A stretch of 48,144 nt of DNA from an uncultured Lachnospiraceae bacterium (GCA_951800145.1 CATOJE010000022.1:1-48144); one strand, 5' to 3'; shown: positions 17,728 through 26,922, counted from the first letter of the stretch. Numbers and translations are program-made. Notes: generated by a model not told the origin, from the letters alone.

Positions 17728-17756
17728 TTGAATTTCTCCTGTCAAAATGCTATAAT
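17728..17756 (+). promoter_or_regulatory. Sigma-A promoter for the DUF1576 gene
   Basis: TTGAAT (17728-17733), 17-nt spacer, TATAAT (17751-17756), about 31 nt before the ATG at 17787. Confidence 0.8.
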
Positions 17757-17786
17757 TTATACAGAATTTTAACACAGGAGGAAGCT

Positions 17787-19241
17787 ATGAAAAAGCAGCC
17801 CTTTACCAACAGCCAGATTATTAACGGAACTGCCTTTGGCTTTTCCGCAGCCTTTCTCATCTCTGCCTGGGTCGCCGCCATTTATACCGGAGAATGGGGC
17901 AGTGTCTTTCATAACTGGTATTTGATTATGATATCCCCCTGTCCTCTTGTGACGGATTATCTGGCCATCGGCGGCCTGGCCAGCGCCATGTTAAATGCCG
18001 GCGCCTGCGGGATGGCTTGCTTTTTCTTTATGACCGGGCTGACGGGGGATTCCCATCCGAATACCCTGGCAGGCTACTTTCTGGTTGTAGCCCACTGCTT
18101 CTATGGGTTGAATTTCTTAAATATGTGGCCATGCTTTCTGGCCCCCATGCTCTATCTTCATAGCCGAAAGCTCAATGTAAAGCAAAATCTTCAGGTGTGT
18201 ATGTTCGCCACCTCCTTCGCGCCGTTTATCAGCGAATTTTTATTCCGTTATACCCAAAAGGGGAGCTATGTATTCGGGCAGCTCCATCTGACCGGATCCG
18301 GCGTTTTGCTGACAATTATTTTCAGCCTGATGCTGGGCTTTATTGTTCCGGCTATCCTTCCCGGAGCCCAGGCCTGGCATAAGGGCTATAACCTTTATAA
18401 CGGCGGTCTGGCCTTCGGCATCTTTGGCTTTTTTGTATACAATTTTATGTACAAGACCATGGGGATCCTCTCTATGGGACCAGTCTACCATAATAATGTT
18501 ATCTATAACCGGTTCAACCATTCCTACCGCCTCTATGCCACCTGTTTTTTTCTGGCTGTTTTTCTGGCCTGCTTCCTGGCAGGATACCTGCTGAATGGCC
18601 GAAGCGTCAAGGGCTACCGCCGCCTTTTAAAAGACACCGGGCACGGTAGCAATTTCGCTGAAAAGTACGGGATGCCTCTCTGCCTGATCAATATCAGCTG
18701 CTATGGCTTCCTCTTTCTCCTTTATTTAAATCTTGTGATTTATTTTACTCAGGGAGCAGGCTTCACCGGCCCTACCATCGGTGTGATACTGGCAGCCCTC
18801 ACTTTCACTGCCATGGGGCAGCATCCGAAAAATGTGTGGCCCATTATCGCAGGCTATCAGATTCTTTACCTGGTTACCGCCTTCTTCTGCCACATTAACG
18901 GGAGAACCATCACCTGGTCGATTACGACACAGGGCTATATTAACGGGGTGGCCTTTGCCACAGGGCTCTGCCCCATTGTAGGGCGCTATGGAATCCGCTC
19001 CGGCTTCGTGGCCGGCTTTCTCTGTGCTTCCATGTGCACCGCCACCAGCGCACTTCACGGCGGCTTCGTCCTGTATAATGGAGGATTTACCGCCGGCATC
19101 ACCGCGCTGATCCTTCTTCCTATTTTAGAGCATTACATCCCTGTGGTCCGGGAGGAGATCAAATCCCAGACTCCTTCTGTTTCCAATATGATTACATTAG
19201 TAGAAACCATCTCCCCTTCCATGAAAAACAGGCAGCGCTGA
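17787..19241 (+). CDS. DUF1576 multi-pass membrane protein
   Basis: 484 aa from the ATG at 17787, which has AGGAGG 7 nt upstream; the open frame extends 27 codons further but crosses the promoter. About ten or more hydrophobic segments span the whole chain, with glycine- and phenylalanine-rich helices (ISPCPLVTDYLAIGG, LASAMLNAGACGMACFF, GGLAFGIFGFFVYNF). The two halves look alike (SPCPLVTDYLAIGG and TGLCPIVGRYGIRSG regions), hinting at an internal duplication as in transporters. The family is DUF1576; no substrate is known. It stands alone between hpf and a convergent cell-wall hydrolase. Confidence 0.8.
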   Translation: MKKQPFTNSQIINGTAFGFSAAFLISAWVAAIYTGEWGSVFHNWYLIMISPCPLVTDYLAIGGLASAMLNAGACGMACFFFMTGLTGDSHPNTLAGYFLVVAHCFYGLNFLNMWPCFLAPMLYLHSRKLNVKQNLQVCMFATSFAPFISEFLFRYTQKGSYVFGQLHLTGSGVLLTIIFSLMLGFIVPAILPGAQAWHKGYNLYNGGLAFGIFGFFVYNFMYKTMGILSMGPVYHNNVIYNRFNHSYRLYATCFFLAVFLACFLAGYLLNGRSVKGYRRLLKDTGHGSNFAEKYGMPLCLINISCYGFLFLLYLNLVIYFTQGAGFTGPTIGVILAALTFTAMGQHPKNVWPIIAGYQILYLVTAFFCHINGRTITWSITTQGYINGVAFATGLCPIVGRYGIRSGFVAGFLCASMCTATSALHGGFVLYNGGFTAGITALILLPILEHYIPVVREEIKSQTPSVSNMITLVETISPSMKNRQR

Positions 19242-19252
19242 TGCGCTGCCTG
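19229..19252 (+). terminator. Possible terminator overlapping the DUF1576 stop codon
   Basis: CAGGCAGCGC pairs with GCGCTGCCTG around a TGAT loop that contains the stop codon; the following T-run (CTGTAATTTTATT) is interrupted. Confidence 0.5.
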
Positions 19253-19301
19253 CTGTAATTTTATTCCTCCGCCCGAAGGCTCTGGAACAGGGTACGATAC
19301 A

Positions 19302-20633
19302 CTAATCTAAGTAAGAAACTGCCTTACAGGGAGTCCGGTAGTTGGATGGGCTGATAATAATCCCTGTCTTGGAGCTGGCCGCATGGATCACCTGGCCGCC
19401 GCCGATATAAATGGCCACATGATTAATATAGTCCCCGCTGGCATAAAAGAGCAGATCTCCAGGCTGTACTGCGTCAATGGCGATGGTCCGCCCTCCCGCC
19501 GCCTGATCCCGGGAGCTTCTTCCGGTGCTGATCCCAAAATGGGCAAAAATCTGCATTACAAAGCCAGAGCAGTCCACACCACTTGTCAGGCTGGTTCCTC
19601 CATACACATAGGCGCCCCCTAAAAATTGCTTAGCATAGGCAGTGACCGCAGTTCGTGTAGCCGAAACAACTGCCGTCGACGCATTCCCTCCCGGGCCGTA
19701 GGTAATGCTCCCCGGGGTTGGAGCCACCGGGCCATTCCCACTGCCGGATACGCCTCCTCCTCCCTGACTTCCACTGTTAGAAGCGCCTGTGCCAGGCGCT
19801 GCCACGCCAGGATTGTCCCCGCCCCCCAGAGGATTCGCCGCAATCAGCTGACTTGAACCCCCGGCTCCGGACTGGGCCGTGCTGCCTGGTGCCGCGGCCT
19901 GTTCCGGCGAGGTGGAGCCAGAGTCTGCTTTCGCTTCCACCAGCTTAACCGCCTCCAGCTGCTGGAGTGCAGCAGCAGCCTCCTGCTTTCTTTTAGCATC
20001 CTCTGCCTGCTTTGCCGCCGCCTCCTCCAGGGAAACCGCCTGTTGAAACTGAATCCTGGTCTTTATGTAGTCTAAAGAAGCATATCCGGTCAAGTCCTCG
20101 TCAACTGCCAGCTTTGCAAAATTACCTGTCTCCTCCAAAACCACATACTCCGCCCCCTGGGTCAGCATAGTAAGCACCTGGCTGTTAAGGTTCGGCTCCG
20201 CCCGCAGCCGCAGGGAAGTCGCGCTGATGGTAGCATACTCAATTCCTATCTCCTTCGCAATGGCCTCTGCCTGGGCGCCGGTGATAAAGTACTGGGCTTT
20301 TATGTAGCCGCTTACACTTCCTGACTGGATCTGATACCAGGCGCCCCCTTCTCCGGCCACGGTCTGAAGGATCGTGGCTGCACAGTTATTATAAATTTTC
20401 CCAACCACCGCGCTGGAGGTACTGGGCGCCTGACGAATATTCACATAGCCGGTTACCTGGGAAACTGCCACATTAGCATAATCCTCCGGCACAGTCACCA
20501 TTTCCCGCACCGGCTGGCTTTTCCCCAGCTCCGGCACCGCCTGGGCCGCCGCGGCTGGAAGCCATACGCTCCCCAGGCAGGCACAAAGGCAATATCCCAG
20601 CACAGCTGTTATCATCCATCCTTTTCTCTTCAT
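19302..20633 (-). CDS. Secreted SH3b - NlpC/P60 cell-wall endopeptidase
   Basis: 443 aa. A signal peptide occupies residues 1-31 (MKRKG, hydrophobic core, AAAAQA cleavage region). Two SH3b domains lie at about 52-117 and 134-190, an Ala/Glu/Lys-rich coiled coil at 195-235, a Gly/Ser/Pro linker at 236-318, and an NlpC/P60 domain at 325-443. The catalytic residues are visible: Cys355 in DCSGF, His405 in NHVAI and His417 in VIHAAS. It probably cleaves D-Glu to diamino-acid bonds in peptidoglycan stem peptides outside the cell. It begins 5 nt after trxB and shares its transcript. Confidence 0.9.
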   Translation of the reverse strand: MKRKGWMITAVLGYCLCACLGSVWLPAAAAQAVPELGKSQPVREMVTVPEDYANVAVSQVTGYVNIRQAPSTSSAVVGKIYNNCAATILQTVAGEGGAWYQIQSGSVSGYIKAQYFITGAQAEAIAKEIGIEYATISATSLRLRAEPNLNSQVLTMLTQGAEYVVLEETGNFAKLAVDEDLTGYASLDYIKTRIQFQQAVSLEEAAAKQAEDAKRKQEAAAALQQLEAVKLVEAKADSGSTSPEQAAAPGSTAQSGAGGSSQLIAANPLGGGDNPGVAAPGTGASNSGSQGGGGVSGSGNGPVAPTPGSITYGPGGNASTAVVSATRTAVTAYAKQFLGGAYVYGGTSLTSGVDCSGFVMQIFAHFGISTGRSSRDQAAGGRTIAIDAVQPGDLLFYASGDYINHVAIYIGGGQVIHAASSKTGIIISPSNYRTPCKAVSYLD

Positions 20634-20638
20634 GTATT

Positions 20639-21565
20639 CTAAACCTTTCCCTGTTGTGTCAGATACCGCTCCGCGCTCACAAGAGCGTTCGCTCCGTCTG
20701 CTGCGGCTGTCACGATCTGGCGCAGCTGCTTGGTACGCACATCTCCTGCCGCAAAGATGCCGGGAACTGATGTGGCTCCCTCCTCCCCTGCAGCCAGATA
20801 TCCGTTTTCCATCTCTATCAGGCCCTCATAAGCCTGGGTATTAGGAGTAATTCCCACTGCGATAAATACGCCGTCCACCTCCAGCATAGAGCCGGTCTGG
20901 TTCTTTACATGCCGCAGCTTTAAGCGCTCCACCCGGTTCTCTCCCTCGATGGACTCCACCACAGTGTCCCAAATCACCTCCACATTATCCAGGGAAAGCA
21001 GTGATTCCTGCAGGCTCCTTGCCCCCCGCAGCTGGTCCCTCCGGTGAATCACATAAACCTTCCTGCACAGCCTGGCAAGAACGATGGCATCCTCCAAAGC
21101 CACATCACCGCCGCCTACCACTGCCGTCACCTTATTCCGGAAAAAGGCGCCGTCACAGGTGGCGCAATAGGAAACTCCCTTTCCTCCTAAGCGCTCTTCT
21201 CCAGGTACACCCAGCTTCCGGTGAACCGCCCCGGAGGCGATAATCACCGCCCTGGCCTTATAGCTGTCCTTTTTTCCCTTCACTATCTTAAGGCTTCCCT
21301 CAAGGGAAATGCCCTCCACATCATCCTCCACAAATACCGTTCCCAGCTGATCCGCATGCTCTCGAAACCTGCTTCCCAGCTCAAAACCGCCGATCCCTAT
21401 CAATCCCGGGTAATTATCCACAGCCTCCGTAGTCAGCACCTGACCTCCGCTGATCATCTCCTTCTCCAGCACCACTGCGTGCAGACGGGCTCTCTGGGCA
21501 TAAATTGCCGCGGTCAGGCCCGCCGGGCCAGAACCGATAATAATTAAATCATAGCACTCGTTCAT
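20639..21565 (-). CDS. trxB: Thioredoxin reductase
   Basis: 308 aa flavoprotein that passes electrons from NADPH to thioredoxin. FAD-binding GSGPAGLTAA at residues 11-20, redox pair Cys134-Ala-Thr-Cys137, NADPH loop VGGGDVALEDA, and the closing GIFAAGDVR of the FAD domain are all present. Size and order match the low-molecular-weight bacterial TrxB. No thioredoxin gene adjoins it. It is followed 5 nt later by the secreted NlpC/P60 protein. Confidence 0.93.
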   Translation of the reverse strand: MNECYDLIIIGSGPAGLTAAIYAQRARLHAVVLEKEMISGGQVLTTEAVDNYPGLIGIGGFELGSRFREHADQLGTVFVEDDVEGISLEGSLKIVKGKKDSYKARAVIIASGAVHRKLGVPGEERLGGKGVSYCATCDGAFFRNKVTAVVGGGDVALEDAIVLARLCRKVYVIHRRDQLRGARSLQESLLSLDNVEVIWDTVVESIEGENRVERLKLRHVKNQTGSMLEVDGVFIAVGITPNTQAYEGLIEMENGYLAAGEEGATSVPGIFAAGDVRTKQLRQIVTAAADGANALVSAERYLTQQGKV

Positions 21566-21625
21566 TTGTCTTCTCCCAGTTATTTTAAATTGTCTCTTGT
21601 TTTACCTTGCCTTTTCATTTTGTTT

Positions 21626-21634
21626 AGTATAACA
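21626..21634 (-). promoter_or_regulatory. Extended -10 promoter for trxB
   Basis: Minus strand TGTTATACT (21634-21626) gives an extended -10 element. No good -35 box is found 17 nt upstream; the sequence there is AT-rich. Confidence 0.5.
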
Positions 21635-21706
21635 TATTTTTATGAATTAATTCTACCTTATTTCTTACAATTCTGTTACACAGGATAGAGAATGGAGGCA
21701 ACTACC

Positions 21707-22450
21707 ATGACAACAACAAAAACCCCAAAGACTGTTCTGGTTACCGGGGCATCCCGGGGCATTGGAAAAGCCATTGCCCTGGCCTTCGCCCGTCAGGGCT
21801 GGCAGACGGTTATCACCTGTATTCATAATGAAAAAAAGCTTCAGGAGGTGGAAGCCCTGATTCAATCCTGGGGAACTCCCTGCCTTTCCTTTGTGGGGGA
21901 TATGGGAGACTTTTCCTGCTGCCAGTCTCTTTTCTCCCAGATCGAGAACCGGTTCGGCGCTTTGGATGTGCTGGTAAATAATGCGGGGATTGCCAGAATC
22001 GGCTTATTCCAGGATCTGACTATAGAAGACTGGGAGCAAATCTTAAGAAGTAACCTCACCTCGGTCTTCTGCTGCAGCAAGCTGGCAATTCCCATCATGC
22101 TTCGCCGCCACGAAGGAACGATTATCAACATTTCCTCCGTCTGGGGTGTCACTGGCGCCTCCTGTGAAGCAGCCTACTCTGCCGCAAAGGGCGGGGTCAA
22201 TGCCTTTACCAAGGCTCTGGCTAAGGAGCTGGCCCCCAGCAATATCCAGGTAAATGCCATCGCCTGCGGAGCTGTGGATACGGAAATGAACCAGTGGATG
22301 AGCCCGGAAGAAAAAAACGCCCTGCTGGAGGAAATTCCCGCAGGGCGTATGGGGCAGCCGGATGAGGTGGCGGATCTGGTACTCCAGCTGGCCCAGGGTC
22401 ATCCCTACCTCACAGGACAGATCATCTGCCTGGATGGGGGCTGGATATAG
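21707..22450 (+). CDS. Short-chain dehydrogenase/reductase (FabG/YmfI-like)
   Basis: 247 aa from the ATG at 21707, which has GGAGG 8 nt upstream; an in-frame ATG at 21692 is the alternative. Classical SDR: the NAD(P) motif is TGASRGIGKA near residue 11, NNAG follows near 85, and the catalytic Ser-Tyr-Lys appears as NISSVWG, then AYSAAKGG. The C-terminus AIACGAVDTEMN, EIPAGRMGQPDEVA, TGQIICLDGGW resembles FabG and also the YmfI-type elongation factor P 5-aminopentanone reductases of Bacillota. The stand-alone setting, with no fatty-acid genes nearby, favours a YmfI-like or unknown substrate. It converges on the MATE gene with a 2-nt gap. Confidence 0.85.
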   Translation: MTTTKTPKTVLVTGASRGIGKAIALAFARQGWQTVITCIHNEKKLQEVEALIQSWGTPCLSFVGDMGDFSCCQSLFSQIENRFGALDVLVNNAGIARIGLFQDLTIEDWEQILRSNLTSVFCCSKLAIPIMLRRHEGTIINISSVWGVTGASCEAAYSAAKGGVNAFTKALAKELAPSNIQVNAIACGAVDTEMNQWMSPEEKNALLEEIPAGRMGQPDEVADLVLQLAQGHPYLTGQIICLDGGWI

Positions 22451-22452
22451 GA

Positions 22453-23811
22453 TCAGGTGATAATCTGCTTCCGGCTCCACCGCCCAGTGCGGTACCAGCT
22501 ATAGGAAATCAGGAAATTCACGGCCCAGCCCAGGGGAATGGCGGCCCAGACAGCCTCCATCCCCCACACCGGCGCACACAGATTCGCCACCAGAACCCGG
22601 ATCCCTAGGTTTACTAGATTTACCGCCATATAGACATTCACATCCCCAGAGCCTCTCAAAACCCCGTCTGTCGCCGCCTTAAATCCGATAAGGACGAAAA
22701 ACCACTTAATAAAGGATACAAAAGCATTTCCCGTCTCATAAGCCACTCCCCCTCCCTCTGCATCAATAAACGCCGCGATAATCTGACCATGGAACTGATT
22801 CAAGATCAGCCAGATCCCTGCGCCGAAGCAGAGTATCATAAGAAAGCTGCTTTTTAGCCCCTGACGCACCCTCTGGGTCTGCTTAGCCCCCAGGTTCTGG
22901 GCCGTAAAGGTGGAGACCGCGTTTCCTGTGGCAATCATGGGCACGATGCAGATAGATTCCACCCGGCTCCCGGCAGAATACCCTGCCAGCACCGAGGAGC
23001 CGAAGCCATTCACCACCGACTGCACCAGCAGCATCCCAATGCTGACAATGGACTGCTGAATAATCGAGGGAATGGCAATCCTGGTTCCCTGGAAAAGCAT
23101 CTCCCGGTCATACAGCCTCAGAGGCGTCCCCTCCGGCTGTGGATACTGCTTTAATTCCCAAAGCAGCACAAAAAAGGAGGCAACTGCCGACAGCCCCTGA
23201 GCCGCCACCGTAGCGATGGCCACCCCGGCCACTCCCATGTGCCATCCCAGCACCATCCACAAGTCCAGGATAATATTCAGCACTGAGGAAAAGATTAAAA
23301 AGTACAGCGGGATCCGGGACTTCCCAAGGGCATTAAAGGTAGCAGAAAGTACATTATACATAAAGAGAAAGGGCAGGCCGGTAAAATAAATCTGCAGATA
23401 CAGCACTGCATCATCAAAAATATTTTCCGGCGTTTTAAGCGCCCGCATAATCTGCGGATTCATAAAAAATCCAAAGCACGCCAAAGCTATGCTCACCACC
23501 AGAAAATTAATCAGCGCAGTATAGGCTGAGGTGCGCATCCGCCCATACTCCCCCGCCCCCAGATACTGGCTGGTAAGAACTGAGGCGCCCATGCCTCCGC
23601 CTATGGCGATCATAATAAATACATTGGTAAAGGAGTAGGAGGCCCCCACGGCCGCCAGGGCGTCCTCCCCCACAAACCGGCCCACAATCATGGTGTCGGC
23701 CATATTATAAAACTGCTGAAACAGATTTCCGACGATCATAGGAAGGGCAAAGAAAAACAAGGTGCTGCCCACAGCTCCGTCCAGCATCCGATTTTGCTTC
23801 ATCACAGACAC
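22453..23811 (-). CDS. MATE family efflux transporter
   Basis: 452 aa with about 12 membrane helices. The opening LFFFALPMIVGNLFQQFYNMADTMIVGRFVG is the standard MATE/NorM-like start, repeated in the second half (about residue 240, AIPSIIQQSIVSIGMLLVQ). MATE proteins export cationic drugs or metabolites using Na+ or H+ gradients; the substrate is unknown here. It begins 6 nt after the orphan hicB and may be part of a GTPase-NYN - hicB - MATE transcript. Confidence 0.9.
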   Translation of the reverse strand: MSVMKQNRMLDGAVGSTLFFFALPMIVGNLFQQFYNMADTMIVGRFVGEDALAAVGASYSFTNVFIMIAIGGGMGASVLTSQYLGAGEYGRMRTSAYTALINFLVVSIALACFGFFMNPQIMRALKTPENIFDDAVLYLQIYFTGLPFLFMYNVLSATFNALGKSRIPLYFLIFSSVLNIILDLWMVLGWHMGVAGVAIATVAAQGLSAVASFFVLLWELKQYPQPEGTPLRLYDREMLFQGTRIAIPSIIQQSIVSIGMLLVQSVVNGFGSSVLAGYSAGSRVESICIVPMIATGNAVSTFTAQNLGAKQTQRVRQGLKSSFLMILCFGAGIWLILNQFHGQIIAAFIDAEGGGVAYETGNAFVSFIKWFFVLIGFKAATDGVLRGSGDVNVYMAVNLVNLGIRVLVANLCAPVWGMEAVWAAIPLGWAVNFLISYSWYRTGRWSRKQIIT

Positions 23812-23817
23812 CTCTGT

Positions 23818-24093
23818 TTATTCATATCCCGGAACAAGCTGGATGGTCATGGTCAGATATTTCACCACATCTCCCTCCTTAAGCTCCAGATCATCTGCAT
23901 GGCTCAGCTCTGGAAGGTCATTCCCCTCCTCCATCTCCACCAGAATCCAATCCGTCGCTGCTTCTCTGGCCTGGTCCGCTGCATCCTCCAGCTCCATCCC
24001 CTCTGCCCTGCAGCCCTCCAAATCAGGAAAATACGCCTGATAGCCGCTCCCGTCTTCTTTTTTTGAAAATATTGCCGGATATACAATCTTCAT
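23818..24093 (-). CDS. HicB-like protein without a HicA partner
   Basis: 91 aa. The N-terminus has the degenerate RNase H fold of HicB antitoxins (YPAIFSKKEDGSGYQAYFPDLEGC), followed by the helical EDAADQAREAATDW segment. HicB normally neutralises the HicA mRNA-cleaving toxin and carries a C-terminal DNA-binding domain; here no hicA is adjacent and the C-terminus is a short beta strand (VVKYLTMTIQLVPGY), so this is a HicB-like orphan. It lies 15 nt after the GTPase-NYN gene and 6 nt before the MATE gene. Confidence 0.8.
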   Translation of the reverse strand: MKIVYPAIFSKKEDGSGYQAYFPDLEGCRAEGMELEDAADQAREAATDWILVEMEEGNDLPELSHADDLELKEGDVVKYLTMTIQLVPGYE

Positions 24094-24108
24094 TTTCGTC
24101 CTCCATTT

Positions 24109-26829
24109 TTATCTATTTTGCTCTTTTTTCTCGTTCCCCACAGTCTCCAGAAAAGCCGCTGTCTCCCCGTCCACATCCTGAAACAAAAGGTTCTGCTTTC
24201 GCCGTGGCTTTTCCAGGTATTCCTCCCGAAGCCTTTGACTGGCACTCTGGATCTCCTCCTTTAACTCCATGGCTGACATCCGAAGTCCGCCCTGGCCCAG
24301 GATAATCACCTGCTCCAGCCCGTCGGATGTAGCTACGGTTACCCGGTATTTTTTCCCCAGCTCGTGGACAGTCTTTTCGATGTATTGGTCCGCCGTCTCC
24401 GCCTCCTTTGTATAAACCACATATATATTGTGATATTTAAGGATCTCACATCGGTGGCCCTCCACACGGTACGCGTCAAAAACCAGTATCACACGGCACT
24501 GCTTCATCCCCTGATAGTTAGAAAGAATCTCCATCAGACGGCTGCGCGCCCCATCCATCGTGGTCTTAGACAGCTCCTTTAATTCTTCCCAGGAAAAGAT
24601 AATATTATATCCATCTACCAGAAGATATTCTTCTTCTGGCTCCCGCTTCTCCCAGCTCCGCTTGGAAAGGGAGCTGGAAGACTGAGGCATCGGCCTCCTT
24701 CCTCCGGATTTTTGGTACCGCGGCTTATCCTGATTTTTCTTATAGGTTCTCTGGAAAATCTCCTCCAGCTCCTTATCCATCGCCAGGCCTCCAAGATAGC
24801 TGTCCGGATAGCGGCTGTCCTTTGCCTCAGCGCTTCTTTCCTGCCAGGGACGTCTTTCCTCCTGCCCCCCTTGCTCTTCCTCTTCCGGAGCCGGAAGCGC
24901 TGCACTGCAGTCTACATGCATATATTCCTCCACCTGATACCAGGGAACGGTAAATCCGGCCCCGTGGGAACAGAAAACCGAATCCCCAGTATGCTCCAGA
25001 TCCAGCTCCGGATCATACCGGGAGGACGCCAACACCGCCTCCTCATTATGGCAGGGCTGGTATCCCTTCATGGTGCAGAAAATCCGGCCCAGCCCTCTGG
25101 AATAAGAGGCAACCGCTATGGGATATCCTCCCATTTCTGATACAGGGGCACTGCCTGTGAGAACCGCCGTCTCCCCCTGGATTTCCGGGCCTTCAAATAC
25201 CCCGCTCATCATCTGAATGTCTGACATGGCCCGTCCCACCACATCTACTGGAATTTCCAGACGGAACTCATAGTAGGGCTCTAAGAGCATGCTCCTGGCC
25301 TTCATCATTCCCTGGCGTACAGCCCGGTAGGTGGCCTGGCGGAAATCCCCGCCCTCTGTATGCTTTTGATGGGCGCGGCCACCGATCAGCGTAATCCTCA
25401 TGTCCGTAAGGGGCGCGCCTGTTAATACGCCTCTATGGCTTCGCTCCTCCAGGTGGGTCAGAATGAGCCGCTGCCAGTTCCGATCCAGCACATCCTCGCT
25501 GCATGCAGCGCCAAACTGCATCCCGCTTCCTCTTTCTCCCGGCTCCAGCAGCAGATGTACCTCTGCATAGTGGCGCAGAGGTTCGAAATGCCCCACGCCT
25601 TCCACTGGCTCCAAAAGCGTCTCCCGGTATACGATCTGTCCCTGCCCCAGCTCCACCTCTGTATCAAATCGCTCACTTATCAGACTTTTCAGTACATCGA
25701 TCTGAACCTCTCCCATAAGCTGGGCATAAATCTTCTGGGACTGCTCCTCCCACAAAATATGGAGCAGGGGCTCCTCCTCCTCCAGCTGCTGGAGCTTAGG
25801 CAGCATATCATGTACCCGGCAGCCTTCCGGGAATAAAATCTGATACGACAGCACCGGCTCCAGCACTGGCTCCAGCGAGGATATCTCCTCTCCCAGTCCC
25901 TGTCCTGCCCGTGTTCTGGTAAGCCCGCATACTGCACAGACCTCCCCTGCCCCCGCCTCTCCCACTGCTTCGTACTTTTCACCAGAATACATGCGGATCT
26001 GATTTACCTTTTCCTCCCAGGGCTCTTCCCCTCCCCCCTCCAGAGAATCCTTTACCTTCAGCCTTCCGCCGGTAATCTTCATAAAGGTAAGGCGGTTCCC
26101 CTGGGCATCCCTGGAAATCTTAAATACTTTTGCCCCAAAAGCTTCCGGGTAGCACTTGGGCTTTGTATATCCATCCAGGGCCTCCAAAAATTCCTTTACC
26201 CCAGTCATCTTAAGAGCCGATCCAAAATAGCAGGGAAATACCTTCCGCTCTGCAATCAGCCTCTGTATTTCCTCCTCCCCTATAGTTCCTGACTCAAGGT
26301 ACTGGTCTAATAGCTCCTCATCACATACTGCCAGATTCTCATAAAAGGAATCATCCGGCTGGGAGAAATCCACACAGCGTTCATCCAGTCCGGATTGCAG
26401 CTGCGCCAGAAGTGCCGCTTGATCCGCTCCTTCCTGATCCATCTTATTCACAAACACAAATACCGGGATCTGATATCTGGCAAGAAGCTTCCACAAGGTG
26501 AGCGTATGTCCCTGGATCCCGTCTGCCCCGCTCACCAGCAGGATCCCATAATCCAGCACCTGCAGGGTCCGCTCCATTTCCGCCGAAAAGTCTACATGCC
26601 CGGGCGTGTCTAACAGTGTTACCTCCATCTCCCCAAAGGAGAGCCTGGCCTGCTTCGAAAAAATAGTAATCCCTCTATCTCGTTCCATCTGGTAGGTGTC
26701 CAGAAATGTATTTCCAGAATCTACCTTTCCCAGCCTTCGGATACTTCCGCTTAAGTACAGCATTCCCTCTGAAAGAGTTGTTTTCCCTGCATCCACATGG
26801 GCCAGCATGCCTATTACCAGCTTCTTCAT
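24109..26829 (-). CDS. TetM-like translational GTPase fused to a YacP/Rae1-type NYN domain
   Basis: 906 aa. Residues 1-640 follow the EF-G/ribosomal-protection architecture: G1 AHVDAGKTT (10-18), DRGITI (51-56), G3 DTPGH (74-78), G4 NKMD (128-131), then domains II-V. The domain IV tip corresponding to TetM SPVSTPADFR reads AHQKHTEGGDFR, so the drug-displacing residues are not conserved. A charged linker (about 645-730) leads to a NYN/PIN domain at 733-870 with acidic residues D739 (LLVDGYN), D785 (LVFDAY), D814 (ETADQYIE) and D836 (ATSDG). YacP/Rae1 is a ribosome A-site mRNA endonuclease in B. subtilis. Inferred role: a ribosome-docked nuclease. Not a confident tetracycline-resistance gene. 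Confidence 0.88.
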   Translation of the reverse strand: MKKLVIGMLAHVDAGKTTLSEGMLYLSGSIRRLGKVDSGNTFLDTYQMERDRGITIFSKQARLSFGEMEVTLLDTPGHVDFSAEMERTLQVLDYGILLVSGADGIQGHTLTLWKLLARYQIPVFVFVNKMDQEGADQAALLAQLQSGLDERCVDFSQPDDSFYENLAVCDEELLDQYLESGTIGEEEIQRLIAERKVFPCYFGSALKMTGVKEFLEALDGYTKPKCYPEAFGAKVFKISRDAQGNRLTFMKITGGRLKVKDSLEGGGEEPWEEKVNQIRMYSGEKYEAVGEAGAGEVCAVCGLTRTRAGQGLGEEISSLEPVLEPVLSYQILFPEGCRVHDMLPKLQQLEEEEPLLHILWEEQSQKIYAQLMGEVQIDVLKSLISERFDTEVELGQGQIVYRETLLEPVEGVGHFEPLRHYAEVHLLLEPGERGSGMQFGAACSEDVLDRNWQRLILTHLEERSHRGVLTGAPLTDMRITLIGGRAHQKHTEGGDFRQATYRAVRQGMMKARSMLLEPYYEFRLEIPVDVVGRAMSDIQMMSGVFEGPEIQGETAVLTGSAPVSEMGGYPIAVASYSRGLGRIFCTMKGYQPCHNEEAVLASSRYDPELDLEHTGDSVFCSHGAGFTVPWYQVEEYMHVDCSAALPAPEEEEQGGQEERRPWQERSAEAKDSRYPDSYLGGLAMDKELEEIFQRTYKKNQDKPRYQKSGGRRPMPQSSSSLSKRSWEKREPEEEYLLVDGYNIIFSWEELKELSKTTMDGARSRLMEILSNYQGMKQCRVILVFDAYRVEGHRCEILKYHNIYVVYTKEAETADQYIEKTVHELGKKYRVTVATSDGLEQVIILGQGGLRMSAMELKEEIQSASQRLREEYLEKPRRKQNLLFQDVDGETAAFLETVGNEKKEQNR

Positions 26830-26889
26830 CTTAGATCCCTGCTCCTTCTATCCTTCATCCCGAGTCCTGGCCTTTCTTAATCTCCCAAG

Positions 26890-26922
26890 CAAAAACCTCC
26901 CGGGAGCTCCCTGAGAGGTTTT
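26890..26922 (-). terminator. Intrinsic terminator of the hybrid kinase gene
   Basis: Minus strand AAAACCTC and GAGGTTTT flank an inner GGGAGCTCCC palindrome, followed by a T-run. Located 26-60 nt past the kinase stop. Confidence 0.75.

Noticed and set aside
23818-24093. Complete HicAB toxin-antitoxin pair
   Set aside because: No HicA-like double-stranded RNA-binding ORF exists in the flanking 200 bp on either strand; both sides are occupied by large genes.
24109-26829. Plain tetracycline-resistance gene (tetM/O/W)
   Set aside because: The GTPase half is TetM-like, but the domain IV tip residues are replaced and a nuclease-type domain is fused at the C-terminus, so a resistance call is not supported by the sequence.
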